A DNA stretch of 64,000 nt from Marinobacterium jannaschii DSM 6295 (GCF_000620085.1 NZ_KK211065.1:202563-266562); one strand, 5' to 3'; counted from the stretch's first letter, positions 1-9,194 are shown. Notes: generated from the sequence alone by a model not told the origin. Made by a program: numbers and translations.

Positions 1-1087
1 GGTATTGATCCAACTCACCTGACTCCACAAACAGGTCGTCGCGAAACGCCAAGCGGCGTAACTGTCGCTTTATCTCACCGGACTTCAGCTTTATCTCAAG
101 CTCGATACGGGCCACAGGCGCTTTTTTCGATATATCGATCCCTTCCAGGTATAGGTAGGCGTTAGTACCGGCCAGGCCGCGAGTCTGTATGCCACGTACC
201 GCAATCTTTTTGACCAGCTTCTGGTTGTAGGCATCCAGGGCGTCCAAGCGGTGTATACGATTGTGCTGGGTTTTGTGGGTAGCCGAGTAGCGCAGAATCA
301 TCAGTGGATTAAATCGAGGTAGTGCTTCCTGGGTGGCCTTGCCCTCCATCTTTTGCGGCTCGTCCAGAATCAGTATTGGCCGGTTAGCTGCGATAACCTC
401 AATAGGCTTGCGCGACTGAAAATCATCCAGTTCGTCATAAATACGCCGGTTATCCTTTCCTCGGGCATTGAATGCCTGGATGTTCATCACCATCACATTG
501 ATGCCAGCATCCGATGAAAAGCTTTCCAGCTCGTGCAGACGTTTGGAGTTGTAGATAAAGAAACGTGCCTTCTTACCGTAGCTCTCGGTAAAATGATCGG
601 CGGTAATCTGCAGCGACTTATACACTCCTTCTCGGATAGCGACTGAAGGCACCATAATGATGAACTTGCTCCAGCCATAGCGCTTGTTCATCTCAAAAAT
701 GGTCTTGATATAGCAATAGGTCTTGCCGGTGCCGGTCTCCATCTCTACATCCAGATGCAACCGTGTAGCGGCCAGGGCCCGCTTCTTGTAATCGGCTTTC
801 ACCGATACCCGATTGCCTTTCTTGTCGTAGGTGGTAAACCCGGTCAGAGCGTCTGTGACAGACAGATTCTGTCGGCGCTGTACCTTCTGAATATTTTCCA
901 GTACCTGTGCTTCGGTCAGAGCCAGATCCGTATTCTTGAAGCCCTCTTCAAACGCGCTCGCCTGTGCTCTATGGCCAGGATCAATACGATAAGTAATGCC
1001 ATCAACCTTCGGCTGTCCAGCGAAACATTCCACCACGGATTCGACCGCATTCGTCTGGTAGGCTTGGGTTTTGAATTTGAGCTTCAT
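1..1087 (-). CDS. Type III restriction enzyme Res subunit (N-terminal 362 codons; cut by window edge)
   Basis: This is the DEAD/DEAH-type translocase and nuclease subunit of a type III restriction system. Walker A appears as METGTGKTY near residue 117, the type III form of Walker B as [11 protein letters not shown] near residue 240, and motif III as YSATHK shortly after. The stretch [14 protein letters not shown] is also typical of Res proteins. The frame is open from the ATG at 1087 to the window edge, so the helicase C-terminal half and the endonuclease domain lie outside. It is the last visible gene of a minus-strand cluster with Mod. A 131-nt AT-rich gap with strong inverted repeats separates it from the AlbA_2 gene, so it may have its own promoter or attenuator. 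Its Shine-Dalgarno is weak (AGAGAA). Confidence 0.9.
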   Translation of the reverse strand, partial: MKLKFKTQAYQTNAVESVVECFAGQPKVDGITYRIDPGHRAQASAFEEGFKNTDLALTEAQVLENIQKVQRRQNLSVTDALTGFTTYDKKGNRVSVKADYKKRALAATRLHLDVEMETGTGKTYCYIKTIFEMNKRYGWSKFIIMVPSVAIREGVYKSLQITADHFTESYGKKARFFIYNSKRLHELESFSSDAGINVMVMNIQAFNARGKDNRRIYDELDDFQSRKPIEVIAANRPILILDEPQKMEGKATQEALPRFNPLMILRYSATHKTQHNRIHRLDALDAYNQKLVKKIAVRGIQTRGLAGTNAYLYLEGIDISKKAPVARIELEIKLKSGEIKRQLRRLAFRDDLFVESGELDQY

Positions 1088-1099
1088 GCTGTTCTCTAT

Positions 1100-1157
1100 T
1101 TCTGCAAAAGTTCTGCATTCTTTTCTGCAAACAACCCTTGCAGAAAAGAATGCAGAA
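1100..1157. promoter_or_regulatory. TTCTGCA heptamer array with a perfect 20-bp inverted repeat upstream of res
   Basis: TTCTGCA occurs at 1100-1106, 1111-1117 and 1123-1129, and inverted as TGCAGAA at 1139-1145 and 1151-1157. Positions 1111-1130 and 1138-1157 form a perfect 20-bp inverted repeat around a 7-nt centre. The copies are 11-12 bp apart, close to one helical turn, which suggests a cooperative protein-binding array. The same element could form a very stable hairpin in the transcript 23 nt before the res start codon. A further copy lies at 1222-1228 in the last codons of the upstream gene. Whether it works as DNA operator or RNA attenuator cannot be decided from sequence. Confidence 0.7.
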
Positions 1158-1168
1158 AGCAGTATCTT

Positions 1169-1186
1169 ATTGTTTAGTAAAACAAT
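1169..1186. promoter_or_regulatory. Palindrome in the res upstream region
   Basis: ATTGTTT, four bases, AAACAAT: a perfect 7-bp inverted repeat in the AT-rich gap between the AlbA_2 gene and res. It could be a second operator or part of a promoter for res. No clear sigma-70 pair was identified. Confidence 0.4.
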
Positions 1187-1218
1187 TTACAGAGTAATAT
1201 ATCTACAAAGGTATGATT

Positions 1219-2877
1219 TTATTCTGCAAGTTTCCAAATAGGGCTACGGCGTGATCCCGTATTACGAATACGCCCCTGACGCCTCAGTTTGGTCAGTAAG
1301 TTGCCGATTTTGTGCTGTTTCTGCTCCAGAGAGAGCCCGTCGCTTAGCTTATCTAACAGCAGTTTATCTATTTCGGCACGCGATGCCTCGCCAAACTTTC
1401 CAAGATAATCCGTCAGTAATTTGGCATAGAATTCATCGTCCTGAGCGCGGGTTCGAATGTAATCCGCTTTACCCGCGGTTGCCTTGGCTACTTTTGCAGA
1501 GACATAGACGTTGGGCTTACGCCCCTCAATCAGTCCCTCACGCCTAAGCCGTGTCACAGCCTCATCAGGGATCGGCAGCTTTTTCTGCACACGATCCAAG
1601 GCCAATATATCCGCCAGTGGCAAGTCAGTCTTCTGAATCAGTAATCGGCTATAGGCCGGGTCAACCACGCTACCGTAAATCGTTAGCTTCACTGCATTTG
1701 ATGCGCTCAGGTCATAATCCGGCATAGGGAAGTACCGCCGTACCTGACGGGCATACATGTCGTGGATGCCGTAGCCCATGGTATCAATCATATTGAACTC
1801 AGCCATCGCCTGGGCCAGAAAAGGATTTCGGTAACGGCGCGGAACCCGGTTCCCTTCCAGATAATCGCTCGGCTCACCCTCAAAAAAGAGGCCGTCATTT
1901 TCAAAGATCAGACGGTCCGGTTGCTCAATCACAACCACGCGAGCGTTGCGGCTGTAATCCTGATGGGCGATGCAGTTGTGCAGAGCCTCCAGTACGATCT
2001 TCTGGTCATACTTGGAGACCTCTATTGGCACCAGTTCATCCTCTGGTAAAAGCCTGAGCTGAATATTGCGAATACGCTGGTACAACTTGGAACTGTTTAA
2101 CAGAAAAGGTGGCGTAAAGTGCTCATACGCCCGCTCCGGCCCCTCCAGTTTCCAGGTCATCTGGGCTGGATGCGGTGAAAGTCTCCAGGCCGATTCTGCT
2201 TTACCCAATAGCAAAAGTGCGGCGCGGGTGATTTGGCCATTTTGAGTGATACGCGCACGATCCAGAAAGGTTGTCAGCGGCCAGCTTGCCACCTCTTCTG
2301 CGGTGAAGCGGTTGGCATATTTTTGAGCGAAAGCTTCCCGTGCTTTTTGGACGGCAGCACCATCCAGGTCATCCAAGGAAGCATCCGCAACCCACTGTGC
2401 CGTCCAGTCCTGAGAGATGGTCTGCTGACGAATTTCGTCCTGCTTGTCCAGACCCAGAGGGCTCAGGCTTTCGCCCGCCCTAGCGTAGTAATGGCCTTTC
2501 CATGCGATGGGGATACCACGGGGGGCTGCCGGAATTTCGAATAGCACCACACGCCCCGCCGCGTGGCTCAGCACATGTATTTCGCGGAAAGTTACGCTGG
2601 GTTCCGTGCATTGGGCCATTTGCTGCTTTAGCCCTTGCAGGCGCTCAGGGTCTTCGCGGTAGTTGGAACCCATCACACTACGGCTTTTATTGTCTACCCC
2701 AAACACCAACCAGGCACTGTCCTGCTCATGCAGGTTAGCTTCGTTACTCAGTGCTGAAAAATACTCGCCTATTTTATCGGTCTTATAATTTTCATCCGCC
2801 TGCTTGAACTCCACCACCTCGTTCTCCCAGGTGCTGATAAGTTGCTCCAGCAGAGCACTTAGCTCGATTGGCTGCAT
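1219..2877 (-). CDS. AlbA_2 / RecG-C-like ATP-binding protein of the defence cluster
   Basis: This 552-residue protein has an N-terminal AlbA_2 (Schlafen-type, formerly AAA_4) domain at about residues 15-135, recognisable from EVVEFKQA and the downstream YYARAGES. A GHKL-like HATPase_c_4 region (EALHNCIAHQDYS near residue 300, then FENDGLFFEGEP) is followed by winged-helix-like C-terminal sequence. Such proteins are often annotated as putative transcriptional regulators or RecG-like ATPases, and are frequent partners of type III and other restriction loci. Its start lies 9 nt after the mod stop codon, so it is probably cotranscribed with mod. Its biochemical role in restriction is unknown; regulation, nucleic-acid binding or an effector function are all possible. 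Confidence 0.8.
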   Translation of the reverse strand: MQPIELSALLEQLISTWENEVVEFKQADENYKTDKIGEYFSALSNEANLHEQDSAWLVFGVDNKSRSVMGSNYREDPERLQGLKQQMAQCTEPSVTFREIHVLSHAAGRVVLFEIPAAPRGIPIAWKGHYYARAGESLSPLGLDKQDEIRQQTISQDWTAQWVADASLDDLDGAAVQKAREAFAQKYANRFTAEEVASWPLTTFLDRARITQNGQITRAALLLLGKAESAWRLSPHPAQMTWKLEGPERAYEHFTPPFLLNSSKLYQRIRNIQLRLLPEDELVPIEVSKYDQKIVLEALHNCIAHQDYSRNARVVVIEQPDRLIFENDGLFFEGEPSDYLEGNRVPRRYRNPFLAQAMAEFNMIDTMGYGIHDMYARQVRRYFPMPDYDLSASNAVKLTIYGSVVDPAYSRLLIQKTDLPLADILALDRVQKKLPIPDEAVTRLRREGLIEGRKPNVYVSAKVAKATAGKADYIRTRAQDDEFYAKLLTDYLGKFGEASRAEIDKLLLDKLSDGLSLEQKQHKIGNLLTKLRRQGRIRNTGSRRSPIWKLAE

Positions 2878-2886
2878 GCGCTGACC

Positions 2887-4752
2887 TCAGATCGCTTTGA
2901 CTTCGGTGGTAGGTGAAAGCTGACGGAAGATCTGCTCAACGTTGATCTTCACCGCATCCGTCTCAAAACCGTTATCACGGAACACTACACGCAGGGGTTC
3001 GGACTTCGCCAGCTCCTTAACCAGTGCTTCGCTGATACCCTGATCGAAGCAAGCTACCAGTGCATTATCATCGACATAGAAGACGGTTTTACCCTGAATC
3101 GATTCACGGCGTATTGGCAGTGTCAGATCCACCCCCCAATCGACCAGTACCTGGAACAGCAAGTCTTCTGCACTGCGATCAGGCTTAACGTTATCGACCG
3201 TATCTAACAGATCGCCCTGGGATAGCTGGTCGGGCCGGTAGTAAATGTCCTTCATACTGGAACTATCCAGCTTGAGAACACGAAAGCCCAGAGGTGTATT
3301 CCCATCGCCCTGGAGTTCATTAATGACATTCACCAGGCGTGACCTGCCCATATCGAATATGGTTTTCATTTGAGGCTCGGGAATGCGCAGAGGCTCCGCG
3401 ATCTGTACGCCGATAAAGCGTCTATTTCCTCCGTCTGTGCGGTTTTGCTCAAGTACGGCATGCGCGGTGCTACAGCTTCCACTAAAGAAGTCCAAAACAA
3501 TATCGCTACCGTCTGGAGAAGTAGATAACTGTAAAATCCGCTGAATAAGTGCTATAGGTTTAACTGAATTAAAAACATTCTCGGTATTTTCAAAAGGAAC
3601 ATATTTTAGCAGTGTTTTCTTTGCATCTTGAGTATGGCCGACCTCCTTATATACCCATAAAGTCTGAGGAGTCCTGCCAGCAGAAACCTCTGTTAAAAAC
3701 CGTTTAACAGCAGGTACATTATTTCCACTTTCACCCCACCAAATCCGATTATCAGAGTCAAGCTCCTTGAACTTTTTTTCACTAAACCGCCAATACATTC
3801 CTCGTGGAGGTCCGTCTATCAATCTCCCAGATGGACATGTAATAGCATAAACCCCAGCGCTGTAAGGGTTTCTTGCTGAAAGATCTGCCGCTTTCCATAC
3901 TCCCCTAGGATCATTATCAGGGTTTTTATACCTTGCTTCCATTTCCTCTGTTCTTGGAAGCGCATTAGGAGACCAAGTTTCCTTATTCTTAGCAAAAACC
4001 AGAATGAAATCATGATCCTCCGAAAACCATTTGGCTGAGTTTTTCGGGGCATAGACTTTTTGCCAGATAATAGTGGCAATAAAATTTGATTCTCCAAAAA
4101 TCTCGTTGCCCAGCTTACGAAGGTTGTCTACCTCATTGTCGTCAATTGAGATGAAAACCACACCGTCATCGGAAAGCAGATTTTTAGCAAGGCGTAGCCT
4201 TGGATAAAGCATTGATAACCAATCTGAGTGAAAACGGCCATTCGCTTCAGTGTTGGCAATTAAACGGCTGCCCTCTGCATTTCTCTGCCCAGAAGCATCC
4301 AGATACTCCCCGGCCTCTTGTGAGTAATCATCGTCGTATATAAAGTCTCGACCGGTGTTGTAAGGAGGGTCGATATAAATGAGCTTCACCCGCCCCACAA
4401 AAGATTCCTGAAGCACTTTGAGGACTTCAAGGTTATCGCCTTCAATCAGCAGATTATTGGTACTATCAAAATTTATACTTTCTTCTCTAACAGGGCGGAG
4501 CGTTTTCGAGCACGCCTTGTTGGCTGTAACTAGTGCCTCCCGCTTACCCGGCCAATCCAGCCGATAGCGCTCCTGCGGCCCGTCCACAATATGATCACTG
4601 AGTTCCTGCTTTAACTGGTCAAAATCGACCGCCAGACGCAGTTCACCGCTGGTTTCATCCCGTGCTTCTGTTACGCAGCCGGGAAACAGCTCGCGGATTT
4701 TGGTGATATTGTCCTGACCCAGGTCAGGGCTGTGCATCTTCAATTTTTCCAT
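2887..4752 (-). CDS. Type III (beta-class) site-specific DNA methyltransferase, Mod subunit
   Basis: This protein methylates DNA from S-adenosylmethionine and supplies sequence specificity to Res. Motif IV is IDPPYNTG near residue 127 and motif I (LDFFSGSCSTAHAV) is near residue 421; that order is the beta-class arrangement of type III Mod proteins. At 621 residues it has a usual length. The central part between the motifs, about 3500-4130, is visibly AT-richer than its flanks (18 G/C of 60 in 3541-3600, against 33 of 60 in 4561-4620), as expected if the target-recognition domain was exchanged by recombination. No simple-sequence repeat typical of phase-variable mod genes was seen. It starts 17 nt after the DUF4391 gene. 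Its last domain resembles the conserved C-terminus of other Mod proteins. Confidence 0.92.
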   Translation of the reverse strand: MEKLKMHSPDLGQDNITKIRELFPGCVTEARDETSGELRLAVDFDQLKQELSDHIVDGPQERYRLDWPGKREALVTANKACSKTLRPVREESINFDSTNNLLIEGDNLEVLKVLQESFVGRVKLIYIDPPYNTGRDFIYDDDYSQEAGEYLDASGQRNAEGSRLIANTEANGRFHSDWLSMLYPRLRLAKNLLSDDGVVFISIDDNEVDNLRKLGNEIFGESNFIATIIWQKVYAPKNSAKWFSEDHDFILVFAKNKETWSPNALPRTEEMEARYKNPDNDPRGVWKAADLSARNPYSAGVYAITCPSGRLIDGPPRGMYWRFSEKKFKELDSDNRIWWGESGNNVPAVKRFLTEVSAGRTPQTLWVYKEVGHTQDAKKTLLKYVPFENTENVFNSVKPIALIQRILQLSTSPDGSDIVLDFFSGSCSTAHAVLEQNRTDGGNRRFIGVQIAEPLRIPEPQMKTIFDMGRSRLVNVINELQGDGNTPLGFRVLKLDSSSMKDIYYRPDQLSQGDLLDTVDNVKPDRSAEDLLFQVLVDWGVDLTLPIRRESIQGKTVFYVDDNALVACFDQGISEALVKELAKSEPLRVVFRDNGFETDAVKINVEQIFRQLSPTTEVKAI

Positions 4753-4769
4753 GGTGGTTCTCTTAACTC

Positions 4770-5549
4770 TCAGTGGCTCACGGTCAGGGGCCGACTGGAC
4801 TGCAGCTGCGCCAACTGCTGTTTGACTTCGCGCAGCTCGCGGTTGATGGCGACGCGCTTGTTATACTGTTTTTCGCGCTTTAAACGCGCTTTGATTCGGT
4901 CGATCTCTTTCTGTTTGGTATCGATGGCTTCTGCCAGGGCAATCCGCTGCGCTAACGAAGGGACTGCCAGTTCGATGTTTTGTGTAGTGTCGGGCTGGCC
5001 GGAAACCTTATAGCCTGGACCTGTATCCCGAACACCGTAGCTGGATGGTGGTACGGACTCTACAACGTTGCTTGCATCGACCAAGGGGCTAAGCAGCAAT
5101 TTATAAAGCAGTGACAAATCCAGCGCCATTGGCAGCGGCTCACGCTGCGCCTCTTTCGATACCCAGGCGCTTTCAAAGTAACGGCTCAGCGCCCAGCGGC
5201 TGTTATCTGTTTCATGGGGGCGTTTGTAGGCAGCAGCCAGCTTGACCTGGCCGCGGTAGGATAACTCAAACAGGATCGGAAAGGGGATCGCCTTATCGAT
5301 AGCCTGCAGTACCTTGTGATCCAGCCGTGGGGTTTTCAGTTTAACCTGAAATATCTGTATCTCGCTGACCGCTTCGGTCGCCGAGATATTAATGGTTTCC
5401 GGGGCCAGCTTATAAGCCCAGGTTAGCTGATCAACTTCTTGTACGAACAGATCCTTGAGCGCTGTTTTGGCATCTGCATGCTGGTAAATCTTGCGTTTAG
5501 GTACAGCGCGGCCAAACGCAGCGGTTTGGGGCCAGGCAAAGAGCCTCAT
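4770..5549 (-). CDS. DUF4391 domain protein
   Basis: This 259-residue protein matches my recollection of the DUF4391 family, which is repeatedly found between an SNF2-type helicase and a type III methyltransferase. No enzyme motif is visible. The N-terminal half has alternating hydrophobic beta-like segments (for example IQIFQVKLKTPRL and FPILFELSYRGQVKLAAAY), and the last 50 residues are charged and coiled-coil-like. The ATG at 5549 overlaps the helicase stop codon by 4 bp, so the two are translationally coupled and probably act as partners. The function is unknown; an adaptor between helicase and methyltransferase is only a guess. Confidence 0.75.
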   Translation of the reverse strand: MRLFAWPQTAAFGRAVPKRKIYQHADAKTALKDLFVQEVDQLTWAYKLAPETINISATEAVSEIQIFQVKLKTPRLDHKVLQAIDKAIPFPILFELSYRGQVKLAAAYKRPHETDNSRWALSRYFESAWVSKEAQREPLPMALDLSLLYKLLLSPLVDASNVVESVPPSSYGVRDTGPGYKVSGQPDTTQNIELAVPSLAQRIALAEAIDTKQKEIDRIKARLKREKQYNKRVAINRELREVKQQLAQLQSSRPLTVSH

Positions 5550-8500
5550 GCCGTGGCTCCTTCACTCATGTTACCAACGGTGTCCTCTATCACCAGAAAG
5601 GCGATCAGCTCAAAATCATTCAGCCCCGTGATGGAATTGATAAGTGCGCTGGTGCGTCCCCCCCTGAACAGACTGTCGATATCATTTTCTTCCTGCATCT
5701 CGATCATCGAGCGAATCGCTTCACTTAACAGATCGGAGTAGGCATCCATCTGACGGCCATCCAGGGTGCGCTGGTTAAATGTGCGACATACATCATGAAC
5801 AGGCTCAGACCGGCCTTTACAGCTGGACCGAATAAGGTCCAGCAGACGCTTCACATCAGTATGGTCCGCAATCACTTCGCCATCCTCGGCGATATACACC
5901 AAATAATAGGGATGAAGTCGGTTCTGCTGGCTGATGTTGACACTGTCGTGCATATTTCTCAGTGCGAAGATCACACCTGGCTGCAACCCTAGCTCAGGCT
6001 GAGCAGGGACTACGGCGTGCATGCCCAAAGGCACGCCATCCAGCTCTCCGTGCGTCTTAACATAGTTAAGCAGATCCATACGGAAGTCATTCAGCCCCAG
6101 GTCGGTAATGGATATGCCGGTCTTAACATCCTCCAGCTCGATGACTTCGTCCTGAAGCCGTTTGAGCTGCTCCTTACGGTAGGCGATATCGCTGGATTTG
6201 GCCGTCAACACGTTGTCATCACCAGTGGCGGTGATATCGGTAATCACCATACGGTTTTCAACGCGTTCCTTGAGGTTGATATATTCATCCAGGCTAATAT
6301 CGGGCCAGTAGTTAACGAGCTGAACCTGAGCGTTGGGGGAGCCTATGCGATCGATACGGCCAAAACGCTGGATGATGCGTACCGGATTCCAGTGAATATC
6401 ATAGTTGATCAGATAATCACAATCCTGCAGGTTCTGGCCCTCTGAGATACAGTCGGTGCCAATCAGTATATCCAGTTCCGCGAATTCGTTCGGCAGGGCG
6501 ATCGCCTTGTCCTTGGACAGAGGTGAAAACAGTGTCAACAGACTCTGAAAGTCGTAGCCCTTTTTCAACGTCGACTTAGGTGCATCTGAACCAGTCACTT
6601 TGCCGACATTCAGGTCGAGCTGCTGGGCCAGCGGAACCAGGTTTTCATAGATATACTGGGCAGTGTCCGCAAACGCTGTAAAGATCAGCACCTTACGATT
6701 GCCAGGGTTGATCGGCTGTTCAATCTTCTGCTGGATCTGCTGCAGAAGGTGCTGCAGTTTGGCATCGTCTTCAGGAGCGACCTTACTAATGGATTCTAGT
6801 AGAGCGTTGATTCGTTCGAGGTCTGTCGATAGTTCATACCGCCAGGATGGCAGATCCATATCAGCCAAACTGATCTTGACCTTCTTACCGACAGTAAAGT
6901 CATTAAGCCCGGATAGATCTTCGTCATCCGGATCAAAAGAGCTGAAATCGGACAGGTCATCGCCTATGTCTGCATTGAGGCCGCTGTATTCGAATGTATC
7001 AATCGCTTCCAGCGTATTCAGGATATTGCTCTGGAGGACACCTAGGGTCTTTCTGAACGCATAAATAGAGCTTTCCAGCCGCTTTAGCAGGTTCGTGGTC
7101 ATCAAGGCCTGCAGACTGCGTTCACGGTCAGCCTGCCTTAACTTGCCTTTGCCACCTTCAACCTGGGTATCGTACATCTCTTCGTATTTACGCAATCGGC
7201 TGGGCAGGATATAGCTGATTGGCGCGTAGACAGCCAGCCTGAGCAACGACAGCTGGGCAAAAATGGTGTTGAGATCGGCAATATCACGCCGCGTGGTGAT
7301 CGGGCAACGAAACGATAAGGGTTTACGGCGCTGCGGGAATTGGCCAATTTCACTTGTGTCATAAAAGGTCTGGATATGCTTGCGTGACCGGGCAATGGTC
7401 ACAGCGTCCAGCAACTCGAAAAAATCGAAATCAAGGGCCTTCAGAATGGATGCAGCGGTGCGTTCTTCTGCCGGCAGGACAGACCATCCGTTAAAGGTTT
7501 TTTGCGCCCTGCGGAATATTTCTTCCACACTGGTACGGATATTGAGGTGCTGGCCAAGCGCATCAGAGTCGCCTTCATAGGCCAGAGCCAGTTGGTTGCG
7601 CAGATCAGTAAAGCGATTATTAACCGGGGTGGCTGATAGCATTAGTACCTTAGTTTTCACTCCGGCCTGAATCACCTTGCGCATTAGCTTCTGATAGCGA
7701 GTTTCCCGGTCGCGGTAGACATCGTTGTTACGGAAGTTGTGAGACTCGTCGATAACCACCAGGTCGTAATTGCCCCAATTCACCCGGTTTAGTGGGATAC
7801 CGAAAGATTCGCCAGCGGTGCGCGACAGGTCAGTATGACAGAGCACATCATAGTTAAACCGGTCTTTGACGAAAATATTGGTGGTCAGGTTGCTGTTATA
7901 GTTGCGCCAGTTATCCGCTAGCTTTTTTGGACAGAGCACCAGCACTGAGCGGTTCCGAAGCTCATAATACTTGATGACTGCGAGCGCCGTGAACGTCTTG
8001 CCCAACCCCACACTGTCGGCCAATATGCAGCCATTATGGGTCTCAAGCTTGTTGATAAGGCCAGTGGCAGCATCTTCCTGATAGTTGAAGAGTTTGTTCC
8101 AAACTTGAGTATCGCGATAGCCGGTCAGGTCTTTGGGCAGCACGTCCTCGTCAACATCTTCCAGAAAATCGCGGAAAATGTTGTAGAGCATGGTGAAGTA
8201 GATGCGCTCCGGCGAATTTTCCTGATAGACAGATTCGATATGATCGCAAATGGCAGCGGTCACATCCTGAACCCTGTTCGGATCAGACCAGATCTGGTCG
8301 AACAGATTCAGGTACTGTTTGGCATGTACCGGGTCATCCATGCGGTGGACAAAGTTGGACGTGGCATCGCTGGACTGATATCCAAGATCCATTGCGGTAA
8401 AGCCATTGACCGGCATATAGGCCACGCTCTCACCCTGTTGCTCCACATGTACGAATGATTGCATGGAGGCCTTAGTTTTGTTTGAGCGAAAGGTGACTTT

Positions 8501-8863
8501 CTTACGTATCCATGCAGCGCACTCACGAGCAACGGCACGTTGCGTGAGCTTATTGCGAAGTTGAATCTCGAATTCGCTGCCGTAAAGCCGGGTTTCCCGG
8601 TGTTTCATAGGGATAAAAAACTCACGACGCTCCTTCTTCATACGGTCTGTCACTTCATTGGGTACGAAGGTGGGTGCGGTGAAAATAAACTCCAGACTGT
8701 CAATATTTGAAAGCTCGGATTTAAGAGCTTCAAATGCATAGATGGAAAAACAAGAGGCCGCAATTTTCAGCCTGGAGTCCGGTGTGATTTGTTCCTTAAG
8801 GTCATCACCGAGTAGACGGTTGATGTTGTCGATCATCTCCAAAATCGGCCCTCCCATGGGCAT
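5546..8863 (-). CDS. SNF2-family DEAD/DEAH helicase of the defence cluster
   Basis: This 1105-residue superfamily 2 helicase/translocase leads the cluster. Walker A is DSVGLGKTF near residue 284, the DEAH-type box is VVIDESHNFRN near 371, motif III is LSATPVNNR, and the C-terminal helicase lobe carries GTDCISEGQNLQ and IQRFGRIDRIG near 834. The first 250 residues resemble the phospholipase-D-like N-terminal part of HKD-type helicases, but I see no HxKxxxxD catalytic motif, so nuclease activity is doubtful. The start may instead be the ATG at 8836 (MIDNINRLLGDD), which fits the family N-terminus and has GGAGG 12-13 nt upstream; the ATG at 8863 has little ribosome-binding sequence. Confidence 0.88.
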   Translation of the reverse strand: MPMGGPILEMIDNINRLLGDDLKEQITPDSRLKIAASCFSIYAFEALKSELSNIDSLEFIFTAPTFVPNEVTDRMKKERREFFIPMKHRETRLYGSEFEIQLRNKLTQRAVARECAAWIRKKVTFRSNKTKASMQSFVHVEQQGESVAYMPVNGFTAMDLGYQSSDATSNFVHRMDDPVHAKQYLNLFDQIWSDPNRVQDVTAAICDHIESVYQENSPERIYFTMLYNIFRDFLEDVDEDVLPKDLTGYRDTQVWNKLFNYQEDAATGLINKLETHNGCILADSVGLGKTFTALAVIKYYELRNRSVLVLCPKKLADNWRNYNSNLTTNIFVKDRFNYDVLCHTDLSRTAGESFGIPLNRVNWGNYDLVVIDESHNFRNNDVYRDRETRYQKLMRKVIQAGVKTKVLMLSATPVNNRFTDLRNQLALAYEGDSDALGQHLNIRTSVEEIFRRAQKTFNGWSVLPAEERTAASILKALDFDFFELLDAVTIARSRKHIQTFYDTSEIGQFPQRRKPLSFRCPITTRRDIADLNTIFAQLSLLRLAVYAPISYILPSRLRKYEEMYDTQVEGGKGKLRQADRERSLQALMTTNLLKRLESSIYAFRKTLGVLQSNILNTLEAIDTFEYSGLNADIGDDLSDFSSFDPDDEDLSGLNDFTVGKKVKISLADMDLPSWRYELSTDLERINALLESISKVAPEDDAKLQHLLQQIQQKIEQPINPGNRKVLIFTAFADTAQYIYENLVPLAQQLDLNVGKVTGSDAPKSTLKKGYDFQSLLTLFSPLSKDKAIALPNEFAELDILIGTDCISEGQNLQDCDYLINYDIHWNPVRIIQRFGRIDRIGSPNAQVQLVNYWPDISLDEYINLKERVENRMVITDITATGDDNVLTAKSSDIAYRKEQLKRLQDEVIELEDVKTGISITDLGLNDFRMDLLNYVKTHGELDGVPLGMHAVVPAQPELGLQPGVIFALRNMHDSVNISQQNRLHPYYLVYIAEDGEVIADHTDVKRLLDLIRSSCKGRSEPVHDVCRTFNQRTLDGRQMDAYSDLLSEAIRSMIEMQEENDIDSLFRGGRTSALINSITGLNDFELIAFLVIEDTVGNMSEGATA

Positions 8864-9194
8864 GCCATGCCTGGCTTAACACTTCATCAATGATACATAC
8901 CAAATGAACCTCAGCAGTCTTGCTATCAGAGTCGCTCTGATGAGAGATGTCATCGATCAGATACCGAATACACCAAGTCACAGCATAGGGCGCTTATCCA
9001 AGCACTAAGCCTGTAACAATACGAATTCTAGTGGTGTGATGAGGTACAGAAAAAATTCTGTCTAAGTCCATTATCCGGGGTAGTTTACCGAACTTGAACG
9101 CTTTTGAAACAAAAGCCACCCTGGGCGCAGACGATCAATCTGACCTTTATTGATCGTCTGCGCCCAAAGTTATTTGATCCCGAACACCCTGATA
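8864..9194. other. Noncoding boundary region with three inverted repeats
   Basis: This 331-nt gap separates the defence cluster from the DUF3501 gene. It holds ACAGAA-AAAA-TTCTGT at 9046-9061, a 7-bp inverted repeat at 9100-9116 (GCTTTTG around AAA), and a perfect 18-bp inverted repeat at 9122-9139 and 9149-9166 with a 9-nt loop. The promoter of the helicase operon should lie here, but no convincing -35/-10 pair was recognised. Confidence 0.7.
9122..9166 (-). terminator. Perfect 18-bp stem, likely terminator of the DUF3501 operon
   Basis: The arms 9122-9139 and 9149-9166 are exact reverse complements with a 9-nt loop. Read on the minus strand the stem follows the DUF3501 stop codon by 28 nt and is followed by a T-rich stretch containing TTTTG and TTTC, but not by a classical U tract. 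The stem is longer than most terminators, so a recombination or integration relic is an alternative. Confidence 0.5.

Noticed and set aside
2887-4752. Phase-variable repeats in mod
   Set aside because: Searched by eye for tandem short repeats as found in phase-variable type III mod genes; none seen.
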